Below, piece after piece: positions 25,892 to 35,178 of a DNA stretch of 64,000 nt. Each line of letters begins with the position of its first letter. Within the stretch, counting starts at the first letter, position 1. Origin of the DNA: JAVEDQ01 sp963783105 (GTDB lineage Bacteria > Actinomycetota > Actinomycetes > Frankiales > Frankiaceae). Made by a program: the position numbers and the translations under genes. The stretch covers positions 496,001 through 560,000 of the forward strand of contig CAWAMI010000007.1 in assembly GCA_963783105.1 (NCBI GenBank), given 5' to 3'. The notes under the pieces are model-generated. The model made no database searches. It was not told where the DNA came from and was given only the letters and a program-made list of their open reading frames with translations.

Positions 25892-26769
25892 GCGTGATCG
25901 ACCCGACTTCCGAACCGACCCAGCCGCTCCCGGCCGCGGACGCGATCCGCTCGGCGGCGGCCCAGCTCGCCGCGGCGGACCTGCCGAGTCCGCGGCCCGA
26001 CGCCGAGCAGCTCGCCGCCCACGTGCTCGGCGTCCCGCGCTCGTCGCTCGCCCTCGCCGCCTTCGACACGACGCTGCTCGAGACCTACCGGGAGCTGGTC
26101 GAGCGGCGGGTGCGCCGCGAGCCGCTGCAGCACCTGGTGGGCACGGCCGGCTTCCGGCACATCGAGCTCATGGTCGGGCCGGGCGTGTTCGTCCCCCGGC
26201 CGGAGACCGAGGTCGTCGTCGAGGCGGCCCTGGAGTTCCTCCGTTCGCTGCCCGAGGTGCCGCGCCCGACGCTCGTCGACCTCTGCACCGGCTCCGGGAC
26301 CATCGCCTTCAGCCTGGCGCACGAGTTCCCGCACGCCGTCGTGCACGCGGTGGAACTCGACCCCGGTGCCCTCGAGTGGACCCGTCGCAACGCGGACCGC
26401 CTCGGCCTCCCGGTGGGCCTGCACCTCGGCGACGCGGAACACGCGCTCCCCGATCTCGACGGTCAGCTGGACCTGGTGGTCAGCAACCCCCCGTACGTCG
26501 CCGAGCACGAGGTCGACGGCGTGGACCCCGAGGTGCGGGACCACGACCCCGAGGTCTCGCTGGTCGCCGGCGCGGACGGGCTCGACGTCGTGCGGGCCGT
26601 CGAGAAGGCCGCGTGGCGCCTGCTCCGGCCGGGCGGCAAGGTCATCGTGGAGCACAGCGACCGGCAGGGCCGCAGTGCCCCCGAGGTCTTCGCTCCCCGC
26701 TGGTCGGAGGTCGCCGACTTCCCGGATCTCACCGGCCGCGACCGCTACGTCACGGCCGTCCGTCCCTGA
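25888..26769 (+). CDS. prmC: Release factor N5-glutamine methyltransferase
   Basis: 293 residues; transfers methyl from SAM to the Gln of the GGQ motif in RF1/RF2. N-terminal helical RF-binding domain, then a Rossmann methyltransferase with DLCTGSGTIAFSLA and the diagnostic NPPY in VVSNPPYVAEHE. Starts within the prfA stop; tsaC follows after 12 bp. Confidence 0.96.
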   Translation: MSVIDPTSEPTQPLPAADAIRSAAAQLAAADLPSPRPDAEQLAAHVLGVPRSSLALAAFDTTLLETYRELVERRVRREPLQHLVGTAGFRHIELMVGPGVFVPRPETEVVVEAALEFLRSLPEVPRPTLVDLCTGSGTIAFSLAHEFPHAVVHAVELDPGALEWTRRNADRLGLPVGLHLGDAEHALPDLDGQLDLVVSNPPYVAEHEVDGVDPEVRDHDPEVSLVAGADGLDVVRAVEKAAWRLLRPGGKVIVEHSDRQGRSAPEVFAPRWSEVADFPDLTGRDRYVTAVRP

Positions 26770-26781
26770 CGGCCCGCGACC

Positions 26782-27423
26782 ATGACACAGCGCTTCGACT
26801 GCAGCAACGCCGCCGAGCGGGCCCGCGGGCTCGATGTGGCGGAACGCGCGCTGCGCTTCGGTGAGCTTGTCGTGCTGCCCACGGACACGGTCTACGGGCT
26901 GGCCGCCGACGCGTTCTCGGCCTCCGCGGTCGACGGTCTGCTGGCCGCGAAGAAGCGCGGGCGGGACATGCCGGTGCCGGTTCTCGTCGGTTCGTGGTCG
27001 ACCCTCGACGGGCTCGTCGACGTCCTCCCACCGGCGGCCGATGCCCTCCGCAAGGCCTTCTGGCCGGGCGGGCTGACGCTCGTCGTGCGGCACGCGGCGT
27101 CGCTGATCTGGGACCTCGGGGACGCCTTCGGCACGGTCGCCGTCCGGATGCCGCTGCACCCCGTCGCGATCGAGCTGCTCACCCGCACGGGTCCGCTCGC
27201 CGTCTCCAGCGCGAACACCAGCGGCTCGCCCCCCGCGGCCACCTGCGACGAGGCCGTCGAGCAACTCGGGGACCTGGTCGGCGTCTACCTCGACGGCGGA
27301 CCGTCCGGCGAACCCGTGCCGTCCACGATCATCGACTGCACCGTCGACCCGCCGCGGCTGTTGCGGGCCGGCGCCATCCCGGTGGAGGATCTGCGTTCCG
27401 AGGTGCCCGACCTGCAGGCCTGA
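26782..27423 (+). CDS. tsaC: L-threonylcarbamoyladenylate synthase (TsaC/Sua5/YwlC family)
   Basis: 213 residues; makes threonylcarbamoyl-AMP for the t6A modification at position 37 of ANN-decoding tRNAs. YrdC fold signatures: LPTDTVYGLAADAF near 35 and AAKKRGRDMPVPVLV. The short length is YrdC-like, without the extra C-terminal Sua5 domain. Follows prmC in the actinobacterial order. Confidence 0.95.
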   Translation: MTQRFDCSNAAERARGLDVAERALRFGELVVLPTDTVYGLAADAFSASAVDGLLAAKKRGRDMPVPVLVGSWSTLDGLVDVLPPAADALRKAFWPGGLTLVVRHAASLIWDLGDAFGTVAVRMPLHPVAIELLTRTGPLAVSSANTSGSPPAATCDEAVEQLGDLVGVYLDGGPSGEPVPSTIIDCTVDPPRLLRAGAIPVEDLRSEVPDLQA

Positions 27424-27466
27424 CGGGGCGCCGGGGTCCGGGACAGGGCCGGGACAGGGGGAGCGC

Positions 27467-28225
27467 GTGACCGAGGCCGGGACGACAGCATCCGCAGCGC
27501 CCCGCCTGGAACCTCTGGACGAGGACTGGCAGAGCGCCCTCGCCGTCGTCGCGCATCCGGACGACCTCGAGTTCGGCGCCGCGGCCGCCATCGCGCGCTG
27601 GACGCGACAGGGCAAGGACATCGTGTACTGCCTGGTCACCAGCGGCGAGGCGGGCATCGATGGCGTCGCGCCCGAGGACTCCGGGCCGCTGCGGGAGGTC
27701 GAGCAGCGCGCGTCGGCCGCCGTCGTCGGCGTCTCCGAGGTCGAGTTCCTCGGCCTGCCGGACGGGGTGCTCGAGTACGGGGTCGCGCTGCGCGAACAGA
27801 TCGCGCGGCAGGTCCGGGTGCACCGTCCCGACGTCGTGATCACCAACAACTTCCGGGACACCTGGGACGGTGACCACATCCTCAACCAGGCCGACCACAT
27901 CGCCACCGGGCGGGCGACGCTCGACGCGGTGCGCGACGCGGGGAACCGTTGGGTCTTCCGCTCACAGATCGATGAGGGGCTCGAGCCCTGGAACGGCGTC
28001 CGCGCCGTCTGGGCCGCCGCGTCCCCGCGGGCCCGGCACGCCGTGGACACCACCGGCACCTTCGGGCTCGGAGTCGAGTCGCTGCAGGCGCACGACGCCT
28101 ACATCCGCGGCCTCGGCTGGGCCGACTTCGACCCCGAGGAGTTCCTCGACGGCATCTCGAGGGCGGCCGGAACGCGGCTCGGGGTCCGGCACGCCGCGGC
28201 CTTCGAGGTGTTCGCGCTGCGGTGA
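27467..28225 (+). CDS. PIG-L family zinc deacetylase
   Basis: 252 residues. The zinc motif AHPDDLEFG is near residue 27, with a second ligand in DHILNQADH, as in LmbE/MshB/Mca enzymes that deacetylate N-acetylglucosaminyl or mycothiol-type substrates. The sequence is not clearly MshB or Mca, so I leave it generic. GTG start with GGGGGAG 5 nt upstream. The 3' end converges on the DUF2071 gene, 24 bp away. Confidence 0.88.
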   Translation: MTEAGTTASAAPRLEPLDEDWQSALAVVAHPDDLEFGAAAAIARWTRQGKDIVYCLVTSGEAGIDGVAPEDSGPLREVEQRASAAVVGVSEVEFLGLPDGVLEYGVALREQIARQVRVHRPDVVITNNFRDTWDGDHILNQADHIATGRATLDAVRDAGNRWVFRSQIDEGLEPWNGVRAVWAAASPRARHAVDTTGTFGLGVESLQAHDAYIRGLGWADFDPEEFLDGISRAAGTRLGVRHAAAFEVFALR

Positions 28226-28229
28226 CGCG

Positions 28230-28280
28230 GTTCTAGCCGACGACGTGTTCTAGCCGACGACGTGTTCTATGCCGACGACC
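28230..28280. repeat. Three tandem 17-bp repeats across the DUF2071 stop codon
   Basis: Units GTTCTAGCCGACGACGT at 28230-28246 and 28247-28263, with a variant third unit (GTTCTATGCCGACGACC) at 28264-28280. The minus-strand gene stops (28250-28252) inside the middle copy. Confidence 0.9.
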
Positions 28281-29035
28281 TGGGGCCGCCCGATGCGCAC
28301 GTTCACCCCCGGCGACCAGAGCACCCGCGGCGGGGATGCGGGCAGGGGCAGGCCGTGCGAGGCGAGCAGGTCGTCGTCGAGGTCGAGCAATTCTGCCTCG
28401 TGCAGGCGCCAGGGCTCGTGCGCGACGGGCGCGTAGACGGTTCGGCCGTACCAGCGGCTCGCGAGCCCCCAGCGGGCGCTGAGGAAGTCGTCCAGTCCGC
28501 CCGCCTCCGTCCGCCGCCCGATGCGGATCCGGATCCGGCTGCTCGGGCCGGTGCGCCAGGGCAGACCCCGTCGCTCGCACCGGTAGTCGCGGACGTCGGG
28601 GTCGTCCCGGTCGCTGCTCGCCGACATCCGCGACCAGACGTAGGGCAACCGGTAGCTCACCCGTGCCGCCACGACCGGGAGCAGGCGGTTCGCGTCCAGT
28701 GAGAGGAAGACGACCACCCGGCGCCCCTCGCGGTCGACGCCGTAGGTGCGGACGTTGGTCTCGAGGAACGCGCTGAGGTACGGCAGCGGCGGGGTGCCGA
28801 GGATCGAGACCCGGGCCATCCGGAAGGGGATCAGCCCCACCCAGGCTGCCCCGTCCGCGACGTCGGGTCGGACCCCCTCCGGCAGGTGCGGGGCCACCAC
28901 GTCCGGGTCGTAGGGCCAGTGCAGGTAGGTGAGGTCGAGCCACTGCTGCCGGAAGACCGGACGTCGGACCGTACGGGGCGCGAGCCGGGTGATCGTCTCG
29001 ATTTCGTCCCGCTCGGTCCGCTCCACGGTCCCCAT
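28250..29035 (-). CDS. DUF2071 (YqjF-like) protein
   Basis: 261 residues from the ATG at 29035. Carries the family core: FRQQWLDLTYLHWPYDPDVV near the start and the FLSLDANRLLPVVAARVSYRLPY region. The family is cytoplasmic with an acetoacetate-decarboxylase-like fold; no reaction is established. Divergent from glyA with 88 bp between. The AGG directly before the ATG is a weak ribosome site. An in-frame start 63 bp farther upstream would overlap the glyA promoter candidate. Confidence 0.85.
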   Translation of the reverse strand: MGTVERTERDEIETITRLAPRTVRRPVFRQQWLDLTYLHWPYDPDVVAPHLPEGVRPDVADGAAWVGLIPFRMARVSILGTPPLPYLSAFLETNVRTYGVDREGRRVVVFLSLDANRLLPVVAARVSYRLPYVWSRMSASSDRDDPDVRDYRCERRGLPWRTGPSSRIRIRIGRRTEAGGLDDFLSARWGLASRWYGRTVYAPVAHEPWRLHEAELLDLDDDLLASHGLPLPASPPRVLWSPGVNVRIGRPQVVGIEHVVG

Positions 29036-29040
29036 CCTCG

Positions 29041-29046
29041 TACAGT
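29041..29046 (+). promoter_or_regulatory. Putative -10 box (TACAGT) for glyA
   Basis: TACAGT in the 88-bp divergent interval would give glyA a leader of about 70 nt. No clear -35. Confidence 0.35.
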
Positions 29047-29123
29047 TGCGGGCGAGAAGAGCGGGCCGGGGCTGCGGCTGGCCGAATTCGAGCATCAATG
29101 TCGAGCATCACGAGGAGCCCGTT

Positions 29124-30416
29124 ATGACTGCCTCTGCCGGTACCCCGTTCTGGGGACCTGACTTCGGAGCGCTGCAGGACGAGGACCCGGAGATCGCCCA
29201 GGTCGTCCTCGACGAGGTCGACCGCCTCAACAGCGGTCTGCAGCTGATCGCCAGCGAGAACCTCACGAGCCCGGCGGTTCTCGCCGCCCTGGGCTCGACG
29301 CTGTCGAACAAGTACGCCGAGGGCTACCCCGGTCGCCGCTACTACGGCGGCTGCTCGGTGGTCGACCGGGCCGAGAACATCGGGATCGAGCGCGCCAAGG
29401 AGTTGTTCGGCGCGGAGCACGCCAACCTGCAGCCGCACTCGGGCGCCTCGGCCAACTTCGCCGCCTACGCCGCCCTGTTGACCCCGGGCGACAAGGTGCT
29501 GGCGATGTCGCTGCCGCACGGCGGTCACCTGACGCACGGAAGCAAGGTCAACTTCAGCGGCAAGTGGTTCGACGTCGTCGGCTACGGCGTCCGCGAGGAC
29601 ACCGAGCTCATCGACTACGACGAGGTCCGTCGGCTGGCGCTCGAGCACCGCCCGAAGCTCATCATCTGCGGTGCCACCGCCTACCCGCGGCTGATCGACT
29701 TCGCCGCCTTCCGATCGATCGCCGACGAGGTCGGGGCGTGGCTGATGTGCGACGCCGCCCACTTCATCGGGCTCGTCGCCGGGAAGGCGATCCCCAGCCC
29801 GGTGCCGTACTGCGACGTCGTCACCTTCACGACGCACAAGGTGCTGCGGGGCCCGCGTGGCGGCATGCTGCTGTGCCGCGAGGAACTGGCCGCCCGGATG
29901 GACAAGGCGGTCTTCCCCTTCGCGCAGGGCGGCCCGCTCATGCACGCCGTCGCCGCCAAGGCCGTCGCGCTCAAGGAGGCGGCGTCGCCGGAGTACCAGG
30001 CCTACGCACGGCAGGTCATCTCCAACGCGCAGGCGCTCGCCGACGGGTTGGCCGCCGAGGGGCTGCGCCCCGTCGCCGGCGGGACCGACACGCACCTCGC
30101 CCTGCTCGATCTCCGTGAGGTCGGCGTGACGGGCCGCGACGCCGAGCAGCGCTGCGACGCCGCCCGCATCACGCTGAACAAGAACGCGATCCCCTACGAC
30201 CCGCAGCCGCCGCTGGTGGCCTCGGGCATCCGCGTCGGCAGCCCCGCGTCCACCACGCAGGGGATGACCGAGGGGGAGATGAAGGAGATCGCCGGTCTGA
30301 TCGGCCGGGCGGTGCGCGACGAGAAGGCCTCCGCCGAGGTGGCCGAGGCGGTCACCACCCTGGTCTCGCGGTTCCCCGCCTACGGCGCAGCTAAGGCCGG
30401 ACAGGCGGCCGGCTGA
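29124..30416 (+). CDS. glyA: Serine hydroxymethyltransferase
   Basis: 430 residues; converts serine and tetrahydrofolate to glycine and methylene-THF. The N-terminal family signature LIASENLTSPAV, PLP lysine in TTHKVLRGPRGG near residue 239 and the folate/serine region are intact. ATG at 29124 with CGAGGAG 7 nt upstream. Precedes wecA and the ATP synthase genes, the usual actinobacterial order. If the ethylmalonyl-CoA pathway here serves C1 or C2 growth, glyA would connect to it, but that link is inference. Confidence 0.97.
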   Translation: MTASAGTPFWGPDFGALQDEDPEIAQVVLDEVDRLNSGLQLIASENLTSPAVLAALGSTLSNKYAEGYPGRRYYGGCSVVDRAENIGIERAKELFGAEHANLQPHSGASANFAAYAALLTPGDKVLAMSLPHGGHLTHGSKVNFSGKWFDVVGYGVREDTELIDYDEVRRLALEHRPKLIICGATAYPRLIDFAAFRSIADEVGAWLMCDAAHFIGLVAGKAIPSPVPYCDVVTFTTHKVLRGPRGGMLLCREELAARMDKAVFPFAQGGPLMHAVAAKAVALKEAASPEYQAYARQVISNAQALADGLAAEGLRPVAGGTDTHLALLDLREVGVTGRDAEQRCDAARITLNKNAIPYDPQPPLVASGIRVGSPASTTQGMTEGEMKEIAGLIGRAVRDEKASAEVAEAVTTLVSRFPAYGAAKAGQAAG

Positions 30417-30462
30417 GCTCGTCCGACTGCTCTCCTGAGGTCGGCACGGGAGGAGGTCGGCG

Positions 30463-31674
30463 GTGCGCGAGTACGCGCTGGTCTTCGTGATCTGTGCGGC
30501 GGTGACCTTCCTGGTCACGCCGCTGACTCGACGGCTGGCGCTGCGCATCGGGGCCCTCGCCGAGATCCGGGACCGGGACGTCCACGCCGTGCCGACGCCC
30601 CGACTCGGCGGCCTCGCCATGCTCGCCGGGCTCGCCGCCGGGCTGCTCGTGGCCGCGCAGCTGCCGTTCCTGTCCTCGGTGTCGCGCGACTACGGGGAGC
30701 CGCGGGCGGTGCTCATCGCCGGCGTGCTGATCTGCCTGCTCGGCGCCATCGACGACCGCTTCGGCATCGACGCCCTGACCAAGCTCGCGGGCCAGGTGCT
30801 GGCCGCCGGGGTGATGGTGCTGCTGGGCATCCAGCTGTCCTACGCGCCGCTGCCGAACGGGGACCTGGTTGCGCTCGGCCCCGAAACGTCCGTGCCGCTC
30901 ACGGTCCTGCTCGCCGTGGTCCTGATCAACGCCCTGAACTTCGTCGACGGTCTCGACGGGCTGGCCGCGGGCGTCGCGGCCATCGCGGCGCTCGCCGAGT
31001 TCGCGTACTCGTATCAGCTCGCGGTGACGAACGGCCTGTACCGGGCCGCGCCCGCAACCCTGCTCGCCGTGGCCGCGGCCGGCATCTGCGTCGGGTTCCT
31101 GCCGCACAACTTCAACCCGGCCAGGCAGTTCATGGGGGACTCGGGCTCGATGCTGATCGGCCTGCTGCTCGCCGCGTCGGTGACGTCGGTGACCGGCCAG
31201 GTCTACTACGGCGGCATCACGGGCCCGAACGCGCTGCCCTCGCTGCTGCCGCTGGCGGTCCCGCTGATGGTGCTCGCGGTCCCGTTCGTGGATCTCGCGC
31301 TCGCGGTCGTCCGGCGTACCCGCGCCGGACGGTCGCCGTTCTCCCCGGACAAGCAGCATCTGCACCACCGGCTGCTCGAGATCGGCCACTCGCACCTGCG
31401 GGCCGTCCTGCTGATGTGGATGTGGGCGGCGTTGCTCGGGTTCGGAGGGGTGGTCGCCTCGTTCTCGGACTCGCCGCTACCGGTGCTGGTGGGTGTCGTC
31501 GTGCTGACGCTGCTCTCGCTGGTGCTGGTCCGGGCGCCACGCCGCTGGGGCGGGCCCGCCGAGGTCCCGGCCCCCGCCGAACCCATGCAGGGCCCTCCGG
31601 TCGTCTCCGGCGCACCGCCGTCGATCCCGCCCCCGAGCGAACGCCCGCCGATGCCCGCCCGGGGTGGGCGGTGA
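30463..31674 (+). CDS. wecA: Undecaprenyl-phosphate GlcNAc-1-phosphate transferase-type protein (MraY/WecA family)
   Basis: 403 residues, about 11 membrane helices. Polyprenyl-phosphate transferase motifs: LGAIDDRFGID, NALNFVDGLDGLAAG, MGDSGSMLIG and the cytoplasmic HLHHRLLEIGHSH loop of the WecA side of the family. It probably starts wall-linked polymer or arabinogalactan-type linker synthesis by loading GlcNAc-1-P on decaprenyl/undecaprenyl phosphate. The C-terminal 45 residues are a Pro-rich cytoplasmic tail. GTG start with GGGAGGAGG 9 nt upstream. The stop overlaps the next gene (GTGA). Confidence 0.93.
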   Translation: MREYALVFVICAAVTFLVTPLTRRLALRIGALAEIRDRDVHAVPTPRLGGLAMLAGLAAGLLVAAQLPFLSSVSRDYGEPRAVLIAGVLICLLGAIDDRFGIDALTKLAGQVLAAGVMVLLGIQLSYAPLPNGDLVALGPETSVPLTVLLAVVLINALNFVDGLDGLAAGVAAIAALAEFAYSYQLAVTNGLYRAAPATLLAVAAAGICVGFLPHNFNPARQFMGDSGSMLIGLLLAASVTSVTGQVYYGGITGPNALPSLLPLAVPLMVLAVPFVDLALAVVRRTRAGRSPFSPDKQHLHHRLLEIGHSHLRAVLLMWMWAALLGFGGVVASFSDSPLPVLVGVVVLTLLSLVLVRAPRRWGGPAEVPAPAEPMQGPPVVSGAPPSIPPPSERPPMPARGGR

Positions 31675-32180
31675 CGGTCTCCGGTCGTTCGACCGCCCGG
31701 TCGGGCGCCCGCCGCGCTCGCCGAGGCCCCCTGGGGCTGTCGCTGTCCTCGGGGGTCCTCGGGGCCGTGGGCGTCGGACTGCCCTGCCTGATCGTCGCCG
31801 GCGCGGCCGCGGGCTGGCGGGGACTGGCGAGCGCCCTGGCGGGCCTCGTCGTCGTGCTGCTGTTCTTCGGGCTGAGCCTCTATCTCGTCGAGGTGGCCGA
31901 CCGTGTGGCCCCGGCGATGACGCTGCCCGTGGGCATCACCGTCTACGGGGTCCTGACGCTCTGGCTCGGCATCCTCGCCTTCGGCACCTCGCTGCCCGAC
32001 CGGATCCACCGGTCGGCGTTCGCCTGGACGGTCATCGCGGCCACGATCGGATGGGTGCTGGTGCAGGCCGCCGCCGTGTGGCGCCAGCGGATGGCCTACG
32101 TCGACGTCCCGCTCCCCGGCGACGCGCCCGCCGATACACCCGGCGATACACCAAGGAGCCGGGGTCCGGTCCGCCGCTGA
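31671..32180 (+). CDS. AtpI-like small membrane protein
   Basis: 169 residues, four predicted helices (around SGVLGAVGVGLPCLIVAGA, ALAGLVVVLLFFGLSL, GITVYGVLTLWLGILAF and FAWTVIAATIGWVLVQAAA). It sits between wecA and atpB, where actinobacteria carry an atpI-type gene thought to help c-ring assembly; the assignment rests on position and topology. The GTG overlaps the wecA stop. The 3' end has a 12-bp duplication (GATACACCCGGC). Confidence 0.7.
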   Translation: MTVSGRSTARSGARRARRGPLGLSLSSGVLGAVGVGLPCLIVAGAAAGWRGLASALAGLVVVLLFFGLSLYLVEVADRVAPAMTLPVGITVYGVLTLWLGILAFGTSLPDRIHRSAFAWTVIAATIGWVLVQAAAVWRQRMAYVDVPLPGDAPADTPGDTPRSRGPVRR

Positions 32181-32597
32181 TCCGTCGACCCGAACACCCG
32201 CTGTGACCGACACGACGGCTTGACCTGCGGGGTCATCGCTTTGCCGCGACGGTTCTGCCAGGGTTGGACGCACCGGGACGGGCGGTCGGGCGCAGCCGCT
32301 CCGAGCAGCCGTTTTCTCTCGCGGAGAGGGGGGTCACGTGGTCGTACGAAGCGGGACAACCCCGCCTCAGAGGCGTGAAATCTTGCTGATACGGTGAGGC
32401 CGTCACGACGCCACCGGTACACGCACCGGGACGACGGAACGCCGAGGCGCCAGGCTGAACGGCGCCTCGTCGCCCGCTCGACCGGGCGAGGTGGGGTTCG
32501 GATCAGCGGTGCTCGGGCACCGATGCCCTCGAGCCGCAGCCGCCGTACGACCAGAGCACGAGCCGATGCATGTTGATGTTGGGGGGCGAGAAGAGAC
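32181..32597 (+). promoter_or_regulatory. 417-bp non-coding region upstream of atpB
   Basis: No convincing gene. It contains a small dyad CTCTC-GCG-GAGAG (32316-32328) and a -10-like TACGGT at 32390-32395, which would give a leader of about 195 nt for the ATP synthase operon. The best -35-like hexamer, TTGACC at 32220, is not correctly spaced from any -10. The ribosome site for atpB is GGGGGGCGAG. Confidence 0.4.
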
Positions 32598-33407
32598 GTG
32601 ATCGCGTTGCTGGCTGCGGAGAAGCACCCGGGGTTCCAGGAGGAGCACCCGATCGGTCCGCAGTCCTTCGAGTTCAAGTCGTTCCACGACTTCACGCTCT
32701 TCGGCGTGGAGTTCGCGATCAACCGTCTGATCACGCTGGCGTTCTTCGCCACGCTCGCTATCTCGCTGTTCTTCCTGCTGGCGCTGCGTCGCCCGAAGCT
32801 CGTCCCCGGCCGGGTCCAGTTCTTCGCCGAGGCGGTCTACGGGTTCGTCCGCGACCAGGTCGCCCGCGATGTCATCGGGCCGGAGGGCGTGAAGTTCGCC
32901 TCCTACCTGTCGACGCTGTTCGTCTTCATCTTCGTCCTCAACTTCTACGAGATCCTCCCGCTGGCCCAGGTGCCGGTCACGGGACGGATCGCCTTCCCGG
33001 CCTTCCTGGCGGCGATCACCCTCGTGCTGTTCGTCGTCGTCGGGGTCCGGCGCCAGGGGGCGGGCAAGTACTTCAAGGACCGGCTGTTCCCGCCGGGCGT
33101 GCCCAAGGGTCTCTACGTCCTGCTGACGCCGATCGAGTTCATCTCGACCTTCATCTTCCGGCCCTTCACCCTGGCCGTCCGGCTGTTCGCGAACATGTTC
33201 GCCGGCCACCTGCTGGTGCTGATCTTCTTCCTCGGCGCGCTCTACATGTGGAACGTGGGCTCACTGCAGCTGGTGTTCGGCACGCTCTCGTTCGCCCTCG
33301 GCATCATCGTCACCTTCTTCGAACTGCTGATCATCTCGCTGCAGGCCTACATCTTCGTGATCTTGACCTCGGTCTACCTCGCGGAATCCCTCGCCGAGGA
33401 GCACTAG
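32598..33407 (+). CDS. atpB: ATP synthase F0 subunit a
   Basis: 269 residues, about six helices. The essential arginine lies in FRPFTLAVRLFANMFAGH, followed by the conserved helix ending in QAYIFVILTSVYLAE. Forms the proton half-channels against the c-ring. GTG at 32598 after GGGGGCGAGAAG. First structural gene of the operon. Confidence 0.97.
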   Translation: MIALLAAEKHPGFQEEHPIGPQSFEFKSFHDFTLFGVEFAINRLITLAFFATLAISLFFLLALRRPKLVPGRVQFFAEAVYGFVRDQVARDVIGPEGVKFASYLSTLFVFIFVLNFYEILPLAQVPVTGRIAFPAFLAAITLVLFVVVGVRRQGAGKYFKDRLFPPGVPKGLYVLLTPIEFISTFIFRPFTLAVRLFANMFAGHLLVLIFFLGALYMWNVGSLQLVFGTLSFALGIIVTFFELLIISLQAYIFVILTSVYLAESLAEEH

Positions 33408-33465
33408 AACCGCCTGCGGCAGCTGCCTGCCAGGCCCCACCCCCTACAAGGAGGACCCGACAGAC

Positions 33466-33675
33466 ATGGTTACTGGAAGTGTTGGTGCGGTCGGTTACGG
33501 CCTTGCCGCCATCGGCCCCGCGATCGGCATCGGCCTCATCTTCGCGGCCTACATCAACTCGACGGCCCGCCAGCCCGAGTCGGCCGGTCTGACCCGCACG
33601 TACCTGTTCCTCGGGTTCGCCCTCGTCGAGGCGCTCGCGCTCATCGGTGTGGTCGGCCCGTTCGTGTTCAAGTAG
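33466..33675 (+). CDS. atpE: ATP synthase F0 subunit c
   Basis: 69 residues, a two-helix hairpin. Proton-carrying Glu55 in FALVEALALIG; polar loop around ARQPE. The position matching the bedaquiline-binding pocket resembles other actinobacterial c subunits. Strong AGGAGG site 9 nt upstream. Confidence 0.98.
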   Translation: MVTGSVGAVGYGLAAIGPAIGIGLIFAAYINSTARQPESAGLTRTYLFLGFALVEALALIGVVGPFVFK

Positions 33676-33682
33676 ACCGACG

Positions 33683-34261
33683 GTGATCGACAACCTGATC
33701 CTCGCCGCCGAGGAGAACAGCAACCCGCTGGTCCCCAACACCGGCGAGGTCATCCTGGGCACGATCGCCTTCGCGATCCTGGTCGCCGTCCTGATGTGGA
33801 AGGCGTGGCCGCAGGCGGAGAAGATCTACCAGGAGCGCCGCGACAAGATCGAGGGCGGCCTCGAGCGCGCCGAGCGCATGCAGCAGGAGGCCACGGCCAC
33901 CCTGCAGCAGTACCGGGCCCAGCTGGCCGACGCGCGCTCGGAGGCCAACCGGATCCGCGAGCAGGCCCACGAGGACGCCAAGCGCATCGTGGCCGAGATG
34001 CGGGCCGAGGCCGAGCAGGACCGGGAGCAGCGCCGCGAACGTCTCGAGGCGCAGATGGTGGCGGAACGGTCGCAGGCCGTCGCGCAGCTCCGGAACGAGG
34101 TGGGTGGCATCGCCCTCCAGCTCGCCGAGCGCGTGATCGGGCACGAGCTGGCCAACGACGACCGTCAGCGCGAACTGGTGGACGACTTCATCGCGGGTCT
34201 CGAGTCCGCTCCGACCTCGCCGGACGGGGCGTCCGCCGCGGCGCCCTCGGCGGGGAGCTGA
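33683..34261 (+). CDS. atpF: ATP synthase F0 subunit b
   Basis: 192 residues from the GTG at 33683. One N-terminal helix (VILGTIAFAILVAVLMWKAW), then a long charged coiled coil forming the peripheral stalk. It starts 7 bp after atpE. An in-frame upstream start would lie inside atpE and is less likely. Confidence 0.95.
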   Translation: MIDNLILAAEENSNPLVPNTGEVILGTIAFAILVAVLMWKAWPQAEKIYQERRDKIEGGLERAERMQQEATATLQQYRAQLADARSEANRIREQAHEDAKRIVAEMRAEAEQDREQRRERLEAQMVAERSQAVAQLRNEVGGIALQLAERVIGHELANDDRQRELVDDFIAGLESAPTSPDGASAAAPSAGS

Positions 34262-34263
34262 TC

Positions 34264-35100
34264 GTGGAAGGCGCCAGCAAGGCCTCGCTCGACGCGGTCA
34301 AGAAGCGGCTCGACGAGGTCCTCGACAACGACGGAGACCGCGCGGAGGTCGCCGACCAGCTGTTCGCCTTCGCCGATCTGCTCGACCGGGAGCTCCGCCT
34401 GCGGCGCGCCCTGGCGGACTCCGGCAGCGAGGAGGACGCGCGGCGCAACCTCGCCCGGCGCCTGCTCGGCGACCAGCTGTCCGACGCGGCGCTGGAGCTG
34501 GTGTCCGATCTGGTCGGCGCCCGTTGGTCGCGCGCCCAGGACCTGCTGATCGCCACCGACGAGGTCGCCGCCCAGACGCTGTTCAGCGCCGCGGAGCAGG
34601 GCAGCGGTGGCACCGGTAGCGGCTCCGGGTCGTTGGACGAGATCGAGGACGAGTTGTTCCGGTTCGGTCGGCTGGTCGACCGGGAGCCGCAGCTCGCCCT
34701 CGCGCTGTCCAACCCCGCGCTTCCCGGCGACCGCAAGACCGCCCTTCTCGAGCGGCTGCTGGGGGACAAGACGTCGGAGACCACGCAGCGGCTGGTGCAG
34801 CGCGTCGTGGTCCACCCGCGGGGTCAGAGCATCTCGCGGGCGTTGGAGCGGCTCGCCGAGCTGGCCTCCGAGCGGCGGTCCCGCTACATCGCGGTGGTGA
34901 CGACCGCGCGGCCGTTGGACGACGACCAGGCCGATCGGCTGCGATCGGCGCTGTCCTCGGCGTTCGGACGCGACATGGACCTTCAGGTCGACGTCGATCC
35001 CGAGCTCCTCGGCGGCGTCGTGGTGCGGGTGGGTGATGAACTGGTGGATGGAAGCGTCGTCCGTCGGCTCTCCGACCTGCGCCGACGACTGCTCCACTAA
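34264..35100 (+). CDS. atpH: ATP synthase F1 subunit delta
   Basis: 278 residues from the GTG at 34264, with GGGGAG upstream; 2 bp after the atpF stop. Typical of actinobacterial delta in being longer than the E. coli protein (177 aa). The conserved C-terminal part is VVVRVGDELVDGSVVRRL. It links the b stalk to the alpha/beta head. Residues about 110-125 form a Gly/Ser linker (GSGGTGSGSGS) between the two helical halves. Confidence 0.94.
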   Translation: MEGASKASLDAVKKRLDEVLDNDGDRAEVADQLFAFADLLDRELRLRRALADSGSEEDARRNLARRLLGDQLSDAALELVSDLVGARWSRAQDLLIATDEVAAQTLFSAAEQGSGGTGSGSGSLDEIEDELFRFGRLVDREPQLALALSNPALPGDRKTALLERLLGDKTSETTQRLVQRVVVHPRGQSISRALERLAELASERRSRYIAVVTTARPLDDDQADRLRSALSSAFGRDMDLQVDVDPELLGGVVVRVGDELVDGSVVRRLSDLRRRLLH

Positions 35101-35178
35101 CCTGACGCCGGCTTTCGGGCCGGCCCGACTCGACGAACACCTTCCGCTTCTCGAAGCTTCTTACGAAGAAGGACCGAC

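Noticed and set aside
32220..32225. TTGACC as a -35 for the ATP synthase operon
   Set aside because: No -10-like hexamer at 16-19 bp downstream.
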